Positions 1-7,119 are shown, numbered from the stretch's first letter. The stretch: DNA of 8,804 nucleotides from Syntrophomonas sp. UBA5432 (GCA_002424365.1 DIRQ01000106.1:1-8804), one strand, 5' to 3'. Program-made: numbers and translations. The notes: a model not told the origin generated them from the letters alone.

Positions 1-9
1 AAGCGGCAT
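1..9 (-). CDS. start of an off-window gene (first three codons only)
   Basis: On the minus strand an AAGGGGG Shine-Dalgarno-like run (about 18-24) sits 8 bases before an ATG at 9-7, followed by CCG and CTT, which reads Met-Pro-Leu and then leaves the window. A TATAAT box at 43-48 precedes it. Nothing can be said about the product. The call rests only on the ribosome binding site, the start codon and the promoter-like box in the right order, so it may be chance. Confidence 0.3.
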
Positions 10-42
10 TACTTCTTCCCCCTTAAAAGACAGCTACAATTA

Positions 43-48
43 ATTATA
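43..48 (-). promoter_or_regulatory. candidate -10 box for the off-window gene
   Basis: A perfect TATAAT is present on the minus strand, about 35 bases before the putative ATG at position 9. I find no convincing -35 element at 16-18 bases upstream (the hexamer there is GATTAA), and the area is AT-rich, so a chance match is possible. Confidence 0.3.
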
Positions 49-74
49 TTTTAGGGCTATTTAGATTAATCTAA

Positions 75-104
75 GGGCGGCCTTAGATATATCTTCGACC
101 GCCC
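75..104 (-). terminator. GC-rich hairpin after the UPF0182 gene, probable operon end
   Basis: Just past the UPF0182 stop codon, minus-strand RNA can pair GGGCGGUC (104-97) with GGCCGCCC (82-75), an 8-bp stem with one G-U pair. The loop contains the small palindrome AGATATATCT. There is no proper U-tract after the stem on this strand, so it is not a textbook intrinsic terminator. On the plus strand the same stem has one C-A mismatch but is followed by CGCCTTTTC, so it could also stop a transcript arriving from the left. An overlapping palindrome TTAGATTAATCTAA lies at 61-74. Confidence 0.4.
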
Positions 105-117
105 CGCCTTTTCAATG

Positions 118-2871
118 TTATTGATTGGAACTCCTTTCTAACTTGCGAATAACATCGTTTAATTTATCAATATTATCCCCGTAACCGGCCCAGTCACCTT
201 CGCGTAGATGTTGGTTAGCTTGGTCATAGTACTGTCTAGCCAATTTAGCTAGTTTGGCTATATCATCAGTACCACTGTCTGCTACTTCAGGTGTTTTGGT
301 GCCCTCTCCTGCCAGTGTTGTTATCGGTTTTTTGTTAAACAGTTTGGTCAATGCTTTGTCCAGTGAAGTTTCCATAACTATTTCATCACCAAAACCGGCA
401 ATAACCCGTTTTAATTCCGGTATGCGGCTATTTTCTGCCTGCAGGTACAGTGGTTCCACATATAATATTGAATCATCCATGGGTATGACCAACAGGTTAC
501 CTCGATATACCCGGGAGCCTTGCTGATTCCAAAGGCTGAGCTGCTGGGAAATATCCGTATCCTGATTAATCCTTGACTCCAGTTGTTCTGGCCCGTAGAT
601 GGTTTCTTGTTTAGGGAAATTATATACCAGGAGCTTACCATATTCGTCTCCATCCATCCGCGCACACATCCAGGCAGTCATATTGGGACGACTTTTTGGA
701 GTAAAGGGCAACATCAATATATATTCTGATTTCTCAGATCCCGGTAAACGCATAATAATGTAGTAAGGTTCCATGGTCGTCTGTTCGTTATTTACAATTT
801 CTTTTGGTATCAACCAGGGGTCTTCTTTGTTATAGAATACATAAGGGTCAGTCATGTGATAGGTCTTATATATTTGTGCTTGAACCGAGTAAAGGTCTAC
901 CGGATAACGTACGTGCGCCCGGAGACTATCGGGCATATTCGATAAGGGCTGGTACATACCCGGGAATATATTGCTGTAAGTTTTAATTATGGGGTCTGAA
1001 GGATCAGCTACATAGAATTTTAATTCACCGGTGTATGCATCGCAGGTTACTTTAACCGAGTTACGTAAATAGTTGTTGCCATATTGGTCAAAAGGCTGGG
1101 CATATGGATACCTGTTACTACTGGTGTAGGTGTCAAGTATCCAGAATAACTTGCCTTTATCATCGATTACTATATAGGGATCGCTGTCAAAGGACAGATA
1201 AGGTGCAATCTTTTTAGTGCGGTCAATAATATTACGGTTCATCAGAACCTGGCTGTTATTGTCTATATCACTGGAGAGAATCATCTTATAGTCTTTCAGC
1301 ACCCAGCTTAGAACTAAACGGCGGCCAAAAGAGTTTATTTTAATTCCATTTTTGCCCTGATAAGTTGAGTAGACATTAGTATCTTCCTCAGGATAATCAA
1401 ATTCTTGTTGTTCGGTATTAACAATTACATAAGAGTCGGTACGTTCACCAAAGTATATCTCCGGACGGGTTACCTTTAATGAAGTACTAAAACGTGGAGG
1501 TATATCCTTAATAAAGAAATTGGGGAAACCTTCCTGAGCCACTTCATTAACCGGGCTTACCACTGTACCGTAGCCATGTGTGTACATCAGCTTCTGGTTA
1601 ATCCAGGTTTTAGCCTCCGTGTTAAGGTTATTTTGATCCAGTTCGCGAGCGGAAATCATAACCTGACGGTATTTTCCATCAATCATATAGCGGTCAATAT
1701 CCATATCATTAAACACATAATAAGGCCTCAGTTCCTGCAGGCTTTTATAGGTATCGGTTAGTGGCTGCCAGTCCCAGAGTCGGATATTAGTTATAGTGTC
1801 CTGATTATTAGGGCTCTTAATATCAAGGTCATAATCCACGGTAAAATTACGGTTCTGAACTTTATCCAGGCCATAAGCTTGTCGTGTGAACTTAATGGCT
1901 GCCTGGATATAAGGCTTTTCCCGGTTGAACTCGTTAGGCTGTACTACCAGTTTCTGCAACACTACCGGATAAATACCGTTCATAACTATAGCTACTATTA
2001 TCCAGGCCCCGATGCCAAATAGTATCCAGTTCAGTTTTTTAATAAAGATATTTGCCAGTATAACCAGGGCAACAATTAGGGATACGATTAACAATACTTT
2101 GTAAGCCAGCAGTTTAGCGTGAACATCAGTATAAGTGGCTCCGTAAACAAGACCGGCAGGGGAAAATAATATTTCGTAGGCTGATAATTTGTAACCGATA
2201 GCCTTAACGGCAAAAATTGCCGCAAGCAGTATGGCTACATGGCTTTTGGCAAAGGTAAACTGGCGCCAGTCACCAAATAGCAACTCGGTCGATGCATTTA
2301 ACATATAAACAAAGCCTACTACGACCGTAGTTAAAACTAAAGCTGCCATCAAGGTCCCGTAAACAAAGCGATAAAAGGTGAGGTTAAAGAAATAAAAGCC
2401 GATATCTTTAGAGAAAATAGGGTCAACGGTACCCATAGGAACCCGGTTAATATATTGCTGAACCACTATCCAGTTATCAGCTGCAGTAGAACTAATCATT
2501 AGGGCACCCAGTATACTGACACCAAGAAATACCCATCGAGCCATTTTGCCATGAAGAAATTCTTGAAAGGGGCTCTTTTCTTGATTTAGATAAATAATCT
2601 CGCGTCCCTCATCAGTTTCATCAGGACGTATATATTCCCCCAGATGCCTGCGGGTTAACCTGAGGTTAACGTAAAACAACAGTAGAGTTAGCAAAAATAC
2701 CAGCAGGTATATACCTACCCGGTTAAGTAATAGGGTCTTAAATACATTACTAAACCCTACCGAGCTAAACCAGAGCCAGTCTACATAGAGTGCTGCCAGG
2801 AATGATAATACACCTAATAAAACCAAAAAAACTACCAGATTTATCGTACCCCTGTTAGACCTGGTATCCAA
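118..2871 (-). CDS. UPF0182 family (COG1615) large membrane protein
   Basis: This is a protein of about 917 residues of the UPF0182 family, whose biochemical role is not established as far as I know. The N-terminal third has about seven hydrophobic membrane segments (roughly residues 10-31, 50-70, 112-130, 168-191, 210-226, 256-277 and 281-303). A long polar domain follows with family-like motifs: QPNEFNREKPYI near 311-322, RLWDWQPL at 364-371, THGYGTVVSPVN around 431-442 and PEIYFGE at 470-476. The C-terminus has a GDWAGYG helix motif (892-898). Length is typical of the family. The frame is open back to a TTG at 2892, but the GGAGAAGGGGG ribosome binding site lies inside that extension and is 8 bases before the TTG at 2871, so I use 2871. 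It is 45 bases after the phosphorylase-family gene with no terminator between them, so it is probably the last gene of the menaquinone operon. The family call is firm; the function is unknown. Confidence 0.93.
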   Translation of the reverse strand: MDTRSNRGTINLVVFLVLLGVLSFLAALYVDWLWFSSVGFSNVFKTLLLNRVGIYLLVFLLTLLLFYVNLRLTRRHLGEYIRPDETDEGREIIYLNQEKSPFQEFLHGKMARWVFLGVSILGALMISSTAADNWIVVQQYINRVPMGTVDPIFSKDIGFYFFNLTFYRFVYGTLMAALVLTTVVVGFVYMLNASTELLFGDWRQFTFAKSHVAILLAAIFAVKAIGYKLSAYEILFSPAGLVYGATYTDVHAKLLAYKVLLIVSLIVALVILANIFIKKLNWILFGIGAWIIVAIVMNGIYPVVLQKLVVQPNEFNREKPYIQAAIKFTRQAYGLDKVQNRNFTVDYDLDIKSPNNQDTITNIRLWDWQPLTDTYKSLQELRPYYVFNDMDIDRYMIDGKYRQVMISARELDQNNLNTEAKTWINQKLMYTHGYGTVVSPVNEVAQEGFPNFFIKDIPPRFSTSLKVTRPEIYFGERTDSYVIVNTEQQEFDYPEEDTNVYSTYQGKNGIKINSFGRRLVLSWVLKDYKMILSSDIDNNSQVLMNRNIIDRTKKIAPYLSFDSDPYIVIDDKGKLFWILDTYTSSNRYPYAQPFDQYGNNYLRNSVKVTCDAYTGELKFYVADPSDPIIKTYSNIFPGMYQPLSNMPDSLRAHVRYPVDLYSVQAQIYKTYHMTDPYVFYNKEDPWLIPKEIVNNEQTTMEPYYIIMRLPGSEKSEYILMLPFTPKSRPNMTAWMCARMDGDEYGKLLVYNFPKQETIYGPEQLESRINQDTDISQQLSLWNQQGSRVYRGNLLVIPMDDSILYVEPLYLQAENSRIPELKRVIAGFGDEIVMETSLDKALTKLFNKKPITTLAGEGTKTPEVADSGTDDIAKLAKLARQYYDQANQHLREGDWAGYGDNIDKLNDVIRKLERSSNQ

Positions 2872-2879
2872 TAACAAAA

Positions 2880-2890
2880 CCCCCTTCTCC
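2880..2890 (-). promoter_or_regulatory. ribosome binding site that sets the UPF0182 start
   Basis: The minus strand reads GGAGAAGGGGG, then 8 bases, then TTG at 2871. The longer reading from TTG at 2892 has no purine-rich site before it (upstream is AAGTCATAAT). The shorter start is therefore favoured, and the choice changes only seven N-terminal residues. Confidence 0.6.
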
Positions 2891-2916
2891 AAATTATGAC
2901 TTATACAACGAGATTT

Positions 2917-3753
2917 TTAAGTGTATATTTTTTTAAGCAATGTTTCCTTGCGTAAGCTCGGACAAACGCAGTTCTGTTCGGGAGGGAGCTGACGCAAAAA
3001 CTCCACTACTATTTTCGCCATGTTTATACTCTCATTATAATATATCTCTGCTAATTCTTCGTGTTTCCATGGAGCAATTATGCCTTCGGCATAATTTACC
3101 ACCAGATACAGTCCTGTATAACAGGCCCCTATTTCCCGGGCCAGATATACCTCAGGACAAATGCTCTGCCCTACTACATCCCCCCCGGCCATTTTAAATA
3201 ATCCTACTTCAGCCGGGCTTTCAAAATGCCTGCCATCGGTATTAACATATATCCCCCGGTCAAATACCCTTCCCGGCCAGTTTTGTTCTGCTAACCGGTA
3301 TAATAGTTCACTCATAGCTGGACAAATAGAATCGCGCATAACCAGCAGGTGGCGATCCTCCAAACCTACATCTTTACGTATGGAAAAATCCATATAATCA
3401 TGGGGTATAATTAAATCCCGAGTTTTTAGCAGGTGGTTAATAGCACCCACCCCACCTTCGGCAACAATCCGCTTTACCCCTGCCTCGCGCAGAACCCAGA
3501 AGACCTGGCGGGAAGCATCGGCCCGGCTTACTCCCTTTCTCCAGCCGTGCATACGGCAGGTTAAGACCTTTTTATCCCCTTGTTCTCCATTTATAATGAA
3601 TTCCTTAAATTCCGGGCTCTTACCCCAGGGAGTATCAAAAACCAAATTCCGGTCCCTTAATTCCACATAGTCCAGGCCTAAACTTTCAGGGACTTCAATA
3701 TTTAAAGTACTGGACCCGCCAATCAGAGCAAAATCACATTGTGGCACTCTCAT
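2917..3753 (-). CDS. divergent MTAP/purine nucleoside phosphorylase-family protein in the menaquinone operon
   Basis: A 278-residue member of the MTAP/PNP superfamily. Seen: the GGSS phosphate-loop-like motif at 12-15, DTPWGKSPE at 40-48, CRMHGWRKG at 66-74 (where human MTAP has ARHGRQH), AEGGVGAI at 98-105, TDGRHFESPAE at 172-182 (for IEGPRFSSRAE), GQSICPEVYLARE at 195-207 and VVNYAEG at 218-224 (for MATDYDCW). The Asp that contacts the purine in human MTAP (D220) aligns by eye with Asn220, the residue type used by 6-oxopurine phosphorylases and PNP. The C-terminal tail carries a Cys-Val-Cys (262-264) and a Lys-rich end. It starts at ATG after AAGGAG, 20 bases downstream of mqnC, so it is co-transcribed with mqn genes. 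Family membership is clear, substrate is not: it could cleave futalosine or aminodeoxyfutalosine (the step missing here), methylthioinosine, or 5'-deoxynucleosides made by radical SAM enzymes. These assignments are inference. Confidence 0.88.
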   Translation of the reverse strand: MRVPQCDFALIGGSSTLNIEVPESLGLDYVELRDRNLVFDTPWGKSPEFKEFIINGEQGDKKVLTCRMHGWRKGVSRADASRQVFWVLREAGVKRIVAEGGVGAINHLLKTRDLIIPHDYMDFSIRKDVGLEDRHLLVMRDSICPAMSELLYRLAEQNWPGRVFDRGIYVNTDGRHFESPAEVGLFKMAGGDVVGQSICPEVYLAREIGACYTGLYLVVNYAEGIIAPWKHEELAEIYYNESINMAKIVVEFLRQLPPEQNCVCPSLRKETLLKKIYT

Positions 3754-3773
3754 ACCAACAACTCCTTATTCTA

Positions 3774-4838
3774 CTAGTATTCTTCCAGTATACGGTAGGT
3801 GGTATCTCGTAAAGCAGGTTTGCGGCCTGTGGCCCGAATGAGATTGATCATCTCTTCCTGGTTCATTTTATATACCAGACCAGCTGAGCGTACCACATTT
3901 TCTTCTATCATGATGCTGCCCAAGTCATCACCGCCAAAAAGTAGAGATAGCTGGCCGATTTGTTTTCCTTGAGTAACCCAGGAACCCTGAATATGCTCAA
4001 TATTATCGAGATAAAGCCGGGATAAGGCCAAAAACCGCAGATAAGCCAGTGATGAAATCTTTTTCCCCATTAGTTCGTTATTACCAGGCTGGTAGGTCCA
4101 CATTATAAAAGCGCGGAAGCCTCCGGTCTCATCCTGTAAACTCCTAATCTTTTCAAGATGATAAATGCGGTGTTGCAGGTGGTCAATACTACCCATCATC
4201 ATGGTAGCAGTACTTTTCATACCTATCTCATGAGCGGTTCTCATTACTTGCAGCCATTGCTGGGTATTTATTTTTCTGGGGCTGATATGTTTTCTAACCT
4301 CATCATGTAATACCTCTGCCCCACCTCCGGGCAGGGAGTCCAAACCTGCTTTCTGTAAACGGATAAGAGTTTCCTTTATATCGAGATTAGATATCTTAGC
4401 AATATATACAACTTCTGGAGCAGTGAGCGAGTGAATAGTTATGGCATAACGTTCCTTAATACTGCGGAAAAGATCTTCAAAAAAATCTATTGTCAGGTTA
4501 GGATTAAGTCCTCCCTGAATCATTAGCTGGGAGGCGCCCAACTCTACAGCTTCTTCAATTTTTGCAAACAGGGTATCCTTGTCTATGACATAAGCATCAG
4601 CATCATGCTCGTGCCGATAAAAAGCGCAGAATTTGCACTGGCAGCTGCAAATGTTGGTGTAATTAATGTTGCGGTCAATAATAAAGGTAGCTATATTATT
4701 GGGGAAACGCTTTTCCCGGGCCTGATTAGCAGCCTGCCCCAGGGTTAAAAGGTCACCATGCTGATATAAATAAGCAAATTCCTCGTTGCTCATACGCTGC
4801 CCGTTGAGTATTTCTTCTAATAATTTTGATATCTGCAA
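3774..4838 (-). CDS. mqnC: dehypoxanthine futalosine cyclase (radical SAM)
   Basis: A 354-residue radical SAM enzyme of the futalosine route to menaquinone. MqnC converts dehypoxanthine futalosine to its cyclic form in the cytoplasm. The CxxxCxxC cluster motif is Cys64, Cys68 and Cys71 in NICSCQCKFCAFYR; the CAFYR ending and the MWTYQPGNNEL segment (246-256) distinguish MqnC from MqnE. An extra Cys66 lies within the motif. SLPGGGAEVL (168-177), TAHEIGMKSTATMM (201-214) and FGGDDLGSIM (301-310) are shared family blocks. Length is normal. The start is a TTG with a strong AGGAGG five bases upstream. It follows mqnA by 17 bases and precedes the MTAP-family gene by 20, so it is part of the same operon. 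It is a paralogue of mqnE two genes upstream. Confidence 0.95.
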   Translation of the reverse strand: MQISKLLEEILNGQRMSNEEFAYLYQHGDLLTLGQAANQAREKRFPNNIATFIIDRNINYTNICSCQCKFCAFYRHEHDADAYVIDKDTLFAKIEEAVELGASQLMIQGGLNPNLTIDFFEDLFRSIKERYAITIHSLTAPEVVYIAKISNLDIKETLIRLQKAGLDSLPGGGAEVLHDEVRKHISPRKINTQQWLQVMRTAHEIGMKSTATMMMGSIDHLQHRIYHLEKIRSLQDETGGFRAFIMWTYQPGNNELMGKKISSLAYLRFLALSRLYLDNIEHIQGSWVTQGKQIGQLSLLFGGDDLGSIMIEENVVRSAGLVYKMNQEEMINLIRATGRKPALRDTTYRILEEY

Positions 4839-4855
4839 ATTTACCTCCTAAGCAG

Positions 4856-5683
4856 CTATATATCCATAATCTCCATGGGAGGAACTTCATCAATTAGTCC
4901 CTGGTTTTTAGCTTCTTTATAATACTGCAGTAGCCCTTCCTGTTTACCCCTATCAAAATCGAAACGCAGACTATTAAAATAATCTATCAGGTAATCAGCA
5001 GTAAAATCTTCCCACTGCGAGGCTTTTGCCGCACAGTGTTGTATGTTTTCTAGGCTAAATCGTATCGAATCAGTGAAGGTATTCTTTATGAGCTTTAACT
5101 CATCCCGGTGATTCTGCGCAAAATCGCGGCGGATAGCCCAAACTGCAAAAACCATAGGCAATCCAGTGAATTTTTTCCATTCCTGACCTAAATCATATAT
5201 AAAAAGGCGATCCTGATTTTTATAGCGCGCCCGCAGGGCATCATCGCCAATTAACAGGGCAGCATCGGCTTCCATTAACATGGCTCCAAGCTCCGGGGCT
5301 GATTGAAAATAATCGGGGGAAATATTATAGTAACGCGCCATAATAATGCGTAGCAGTGCCTGGGAGGTTGCCGAAATATTAGTAAGAGCAATTTTTTTAT
5401 TATGAAGCTCATTAATTGGTATTTTAGAGAAAAGAAATATGCTTTTAACGTCCCCGTCAGCGCTAATTGAGATATCAGGCATTAAAAGGTATTCTCTATA
5501 ATTGCGGGCATAAGCAATGGACGATATTGGCGCTAAATCAAGAATATTATCAGCCAGCATATGGTTTAAATCAGTTGGATTACCCTTTATTAGCTCAATC
5601 TCTAACAAAAACTTCTTTTCAATTAGTCCATAAAAAAGCGGGAAACAATTGATAAATTGTATGTGTCCTACTCTTGGTTTCAT
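4856..5683 (-). CDS. mqnA: chorismate dehydratase
   Basis: A 275-residue periplasmic-binding-protein-fold enzyme that acts in the cytoplasm (no signal peptide) and dehydrates chorismate to 3-[(1-carboxyvinyl)oxy]benzoate, the first committed step of the futalosine pathway. Visible family blocks are GHIQFINCFPL (6-16), GNPTDLN (34-40), DLAPISSIAYA (49-59), SADGDVKSIFLFS (74-86), LLIGDDAL (143-150) and GLPMVFAVWAIRRD (174-187). Asn12 and Ser81 fall where I recall the Asn and Ser important in the Streptomyces enzyme. The ATG start is preceded by GAGGAG at a normal distance. It is 47 bases after mqnE and 17 before mqnC, flanked by the two radical SAM genes that act downstream of it. Length is typical. 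Confidence 0.95.
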   Translation of the reverse strand: MKPRVGHIQFINCFPLFYGLIEKKFLLEIELIKGNPTDLNHMLADNILDLAPISSIAYARNYREYLLMPDISISADGDVKSIFLFSKIPINELHNKKIALTNISATSQALLRIIMARYYNISPDYFQSAPELGAMLMEADAALLIGDDALRARYKNQDRLFIYDLGQEWKKFTGLPMVFAVWAIRRDFAQNHRDELKLIKNTFTDSIRFSLENIQHCAAKASQWEDFTADYLIDYFNSLRFDFDRGKQEGLLQYYKEAKNQGLIDEVPPMEIMDI

Positions 5684-5730
5684 TTAATGCTACTCCTCAT
5701 CTTCATCTCTCACCATTTGTCCTCAACTTG

Positions 5731-6813
5731 CTAAAATATCTCGATAATATTATACAGGGTATCCCGTTCTACCGGTGTATACCCACTTTCTCGAATTAGT
5801 TCAATAATAGTACCTTTATCAATGCCTTTTTCAGTCTGCGCTCCGGCGGAATGCATTATTCTTTCCTCAACTATGGTACCATCCAGGTCATCAGCCCCAA
5901 ACTCCAGGGCTATCTGGGCCAGGGGGATACCCAGCATAATCCAGAAGGCTTTAATATGATCAATGTTATCCAACATTAAGCGGGCTATAGCCATAGTTTT
6001 TAAATCATCAATAGCACTGGTTCTTCTTATATGGCTCAATTTCGTATTTTCAGGTAAAAAAGGCAAAGGGATAAATGATTGAAAACCGGGGGCTTGATCC
6101 TCCAATTCTCGCAGGCGTATAAAATGGTTTATGCGGTCCTCAATGCTTTCCATATGACCGTAGAGCATAGTACAATTAGTTTTAATCCCCAGTTCATGAG
6201 CAGTCCGGTGCACTTCCAGCCAATCATCACTCATGGCTTTACGGGGGCACAGTTCCCGCCGGATGTCATCGTTAAATACCTCGGCCCCTCCCCCGGGCAT
6301 GGAACCCAGACCAACTTCTTTCAGAGTTGTAAGTACTTCCCTTACAGACAGGCCGCTAATCTGAGCAAAATAAAATATCTCTACCGCGGTAAAAGCCTGG
6401 ATATGAATATGGGGATAAGCATCATGTAGGCGTCTTATCACTTCAACATAATAGTCAAAAGGCTTTTTTGGATGCAGAGCACTAACTACGTGAAATTCAG
6501 TTATACCATAATCAACTGCTTCTGCCCCGAATTCGAAGGCTTCTTCCGGGCTCATTACATAAGGTCCGCCATTGCCATTTTCTTCAACCCCAAAAGCGCA
6601 AAAGTGGCACCGGGATATACATATATTGGTCAGATTTATATGACGATTAACATTAAAATAAACATGGCGTCCGGTTTTCTCCAGTTTCCTGGCCCGAGCT
6701 ATCTCCCCAATAGCCAGTAAATCATCAGACTGGTAAAGGTATATACCATCTTCTTTATTTAACCTGATATGCTGGGCAACCTTATCCCCTATTTCCTGCA
6801 GTTTTTTATCCAT
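5731..6813 (-). CDS. mqnE: aminodeoxyfutalosine synthase (radical SAM)
   Basis: A radical SAM enzyme that joins 3-enolpyruvylbenzoate to the adenosyl part of SAM, giving 6-amino-6-deoxyfutalosine, the second step of the pathway. From the ATG at 6813 it is 360 residues long. The cluster motif is Cys65, Cys69, Cys72 in NICISRCHFCAFGVEENG; the CAFG form is typical of MqnE, in contrast to CAFYR of MqnC. Further blocks are FTAVEIFYFAQISG (141-154), SMPGGGAEVF (171-180), PLPFLPENTKL (249-259) and ALEFGADDLDGTIVEE (302-317). The frame extends to a TTG at 6831, but GGGGAGAGGG lies inside that extension just before the ATG at 6813, so I prefer the ATG. First gene of the mqn operon, about 60 bases after a predicted transcription start; a short ORF overlaps its start. 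Confidence 0.95.
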   Translation of the reverse strand: MDKKLQEIGDKVAQHIRLNKEDGIYLYQSDDLLAIGEIARARKLEKTGRHVYFNVNRHINLTNICISRCHFCAFGVEENGNGGPYVMSPEEAFEFGAEAVDYGITEFHVVSALHPKKPFDYYVEVIRRLHDAYPHIHIQAFTAVEIFYFAQISGLSVREVLTTLKEVGLGSMPGGGAEVFNDDIRRELCPRKAMSDDWLEVHRTAHELGIKTNCTMLYGHMESIEDRINHFIRLRELEDQAPGFQSFIPLPFLPENTKLSHIRRTSAIDDLKTMAIARLMLDNIDHIKAFWIMLGIPLAQIALEFGADDLDGTIVEERIMHSAGAQTEKGIDKGTIIELIRESGYTPVERDTLYNIIEIF

Positions 6814-6838
6814 TATCCCTCTCCCCGACAATATGCAT
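6806..6838 (-). other. ten-codon ORF overlapping the mqnE start
   Basis: Minus strand: AAGGAAG, then TAGC, then an ATG at 6838 that opens MHIVGERDNG and ends at a TAA at 6808-6806, a few bases inside mqnE in another frame. The purine-rich site is well placed, and translating this ORF would carry ribosomes across the mqnE ribosome binding site and start codon, which would suit translational coupling. No homology can be judged at this size and the arrangement may be accidental. Confidence 0.2.
6817..6826 (-). promoter_or_regulatory. ribosome binding site that sets the mqnE start
   Basis: GGGGAGAGGG followed by ATA and the ATG at 6813. This supports the ATG rather than the upstream TTG at 6831, which would place the site within the coding sequence. 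Confidence 0.6.
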
Positions 6839-6878
6839 GCTACTTCCTTTATCGTTCTATTGGTTATGTAATAATGAA

Positions 6879-6887
6879 ATTATACCA
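6879..6887 (-). promoter_or_regulatory. extended -10 promoter of the mqn operon
   Basis: The minus strand has TGGTATAAT, a perfect TATAAT with the TGn extension used by sigma-A. The -35 region (ATGCCC or TGCCCT at 18 or 17 bases) is poor, as is common with extended -10 promoters. Transcription would start near 6872 and give a leader of about 60 bases before the mqnE ATG. A weak inverted repeat ATAAT-N5-ATTAT (6897-6911) overlaps the -35 region, and another, TTATC-TAG-GATAA, lies at 6931-6943; either could be an operator but neither is strong. Confidence 0.55.
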
Positions 6888-6979
6888 GATTTAAATATAA
6901 TAGGGCATTATCCTTGTTTTTCTGCATAAGTTATCTAGGATAAGCAAAACTTAGCACTCTAAACAAGAGCTTAAGTACG

Positions 6980-7111
6980 CTATTGTGTCTGGTTTCCAAT
7001 AAGGTTAATTGCGTTTCCTAATATTTCGTCAACAACAGCGTAGCCTATTAATCCAAACATATATTTAGCAACATTGTTTTTATACTACTCAAATGCGGTT
7101 TCGGTACCATA
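6980..7111 (-). pseudogene. possible 3' relic of a lost gene, with an internal amber codon
   Basis: One minus-strand frame reads YGTETAFE, then TAG at 7087-7085, then YKNNVAK and YMFGLIGYAVVDEILG and a further NAINLIGNQTQ to a TAG at 6982-6980. The stretch has the texture of a real protein (ordered mix of Gly, Ile, Leu, Asp, Glu, Asn), and the amber would be one base change from CAG or GAG. The longest ATG-started piece is 26 residues (from 7060) and has no ribosome binding site. I do not recognise the family. It may be a decayed gene end, or chance in non-coding DNA. Confidence 0.3.
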
Positions 7112-7119
7112 ATTTTTTT

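Noticed and set aside
254..526. Plus-strand 90-codon ORF opposite UPF0182
   Set aside because: It is antisense to conserved UPF0182 sequence, with no ribosome binding site or protein-like family pattern.
5690..5716. Eight-codon ORF (MVRDEDEE) just before mqnA
   Set aside because: The purine-rich site is too close to its ATG and the sequence is mostly the mqnA ribosome binding region itself; probably accidental.
6079..6429. Plus-strand 116-codon ORF opposite mqnE
   Set aside because: It lies wholly inside the strongly supported mqnE gene on the other strand, lacks a ribosome binding site and has no recognisable domain; it is a shadow frame.
3774..6813. mqnE and mqnC as a recent duplication or repeat
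   Set aside because: They share the radical SAM fold and PGGGAEV block but differ in family-specific motifs (CAFG against CAFYR) and are the two ancient, distinct enzymes of the pathway.
5731..6831. mqnE starting at TTG 6831 with six extra residues
   Set aside because: The obvious ribosome binding site lies inside this extension and is well placed for the ATG at 6813.
7077..7086. TATACT plus-strand -10 box in the mqnE-ddl gap
   Set aside because: No -35 element at a workable distance and no plus-strand gene downstream; it lies next to the terminator of the opposite strand.
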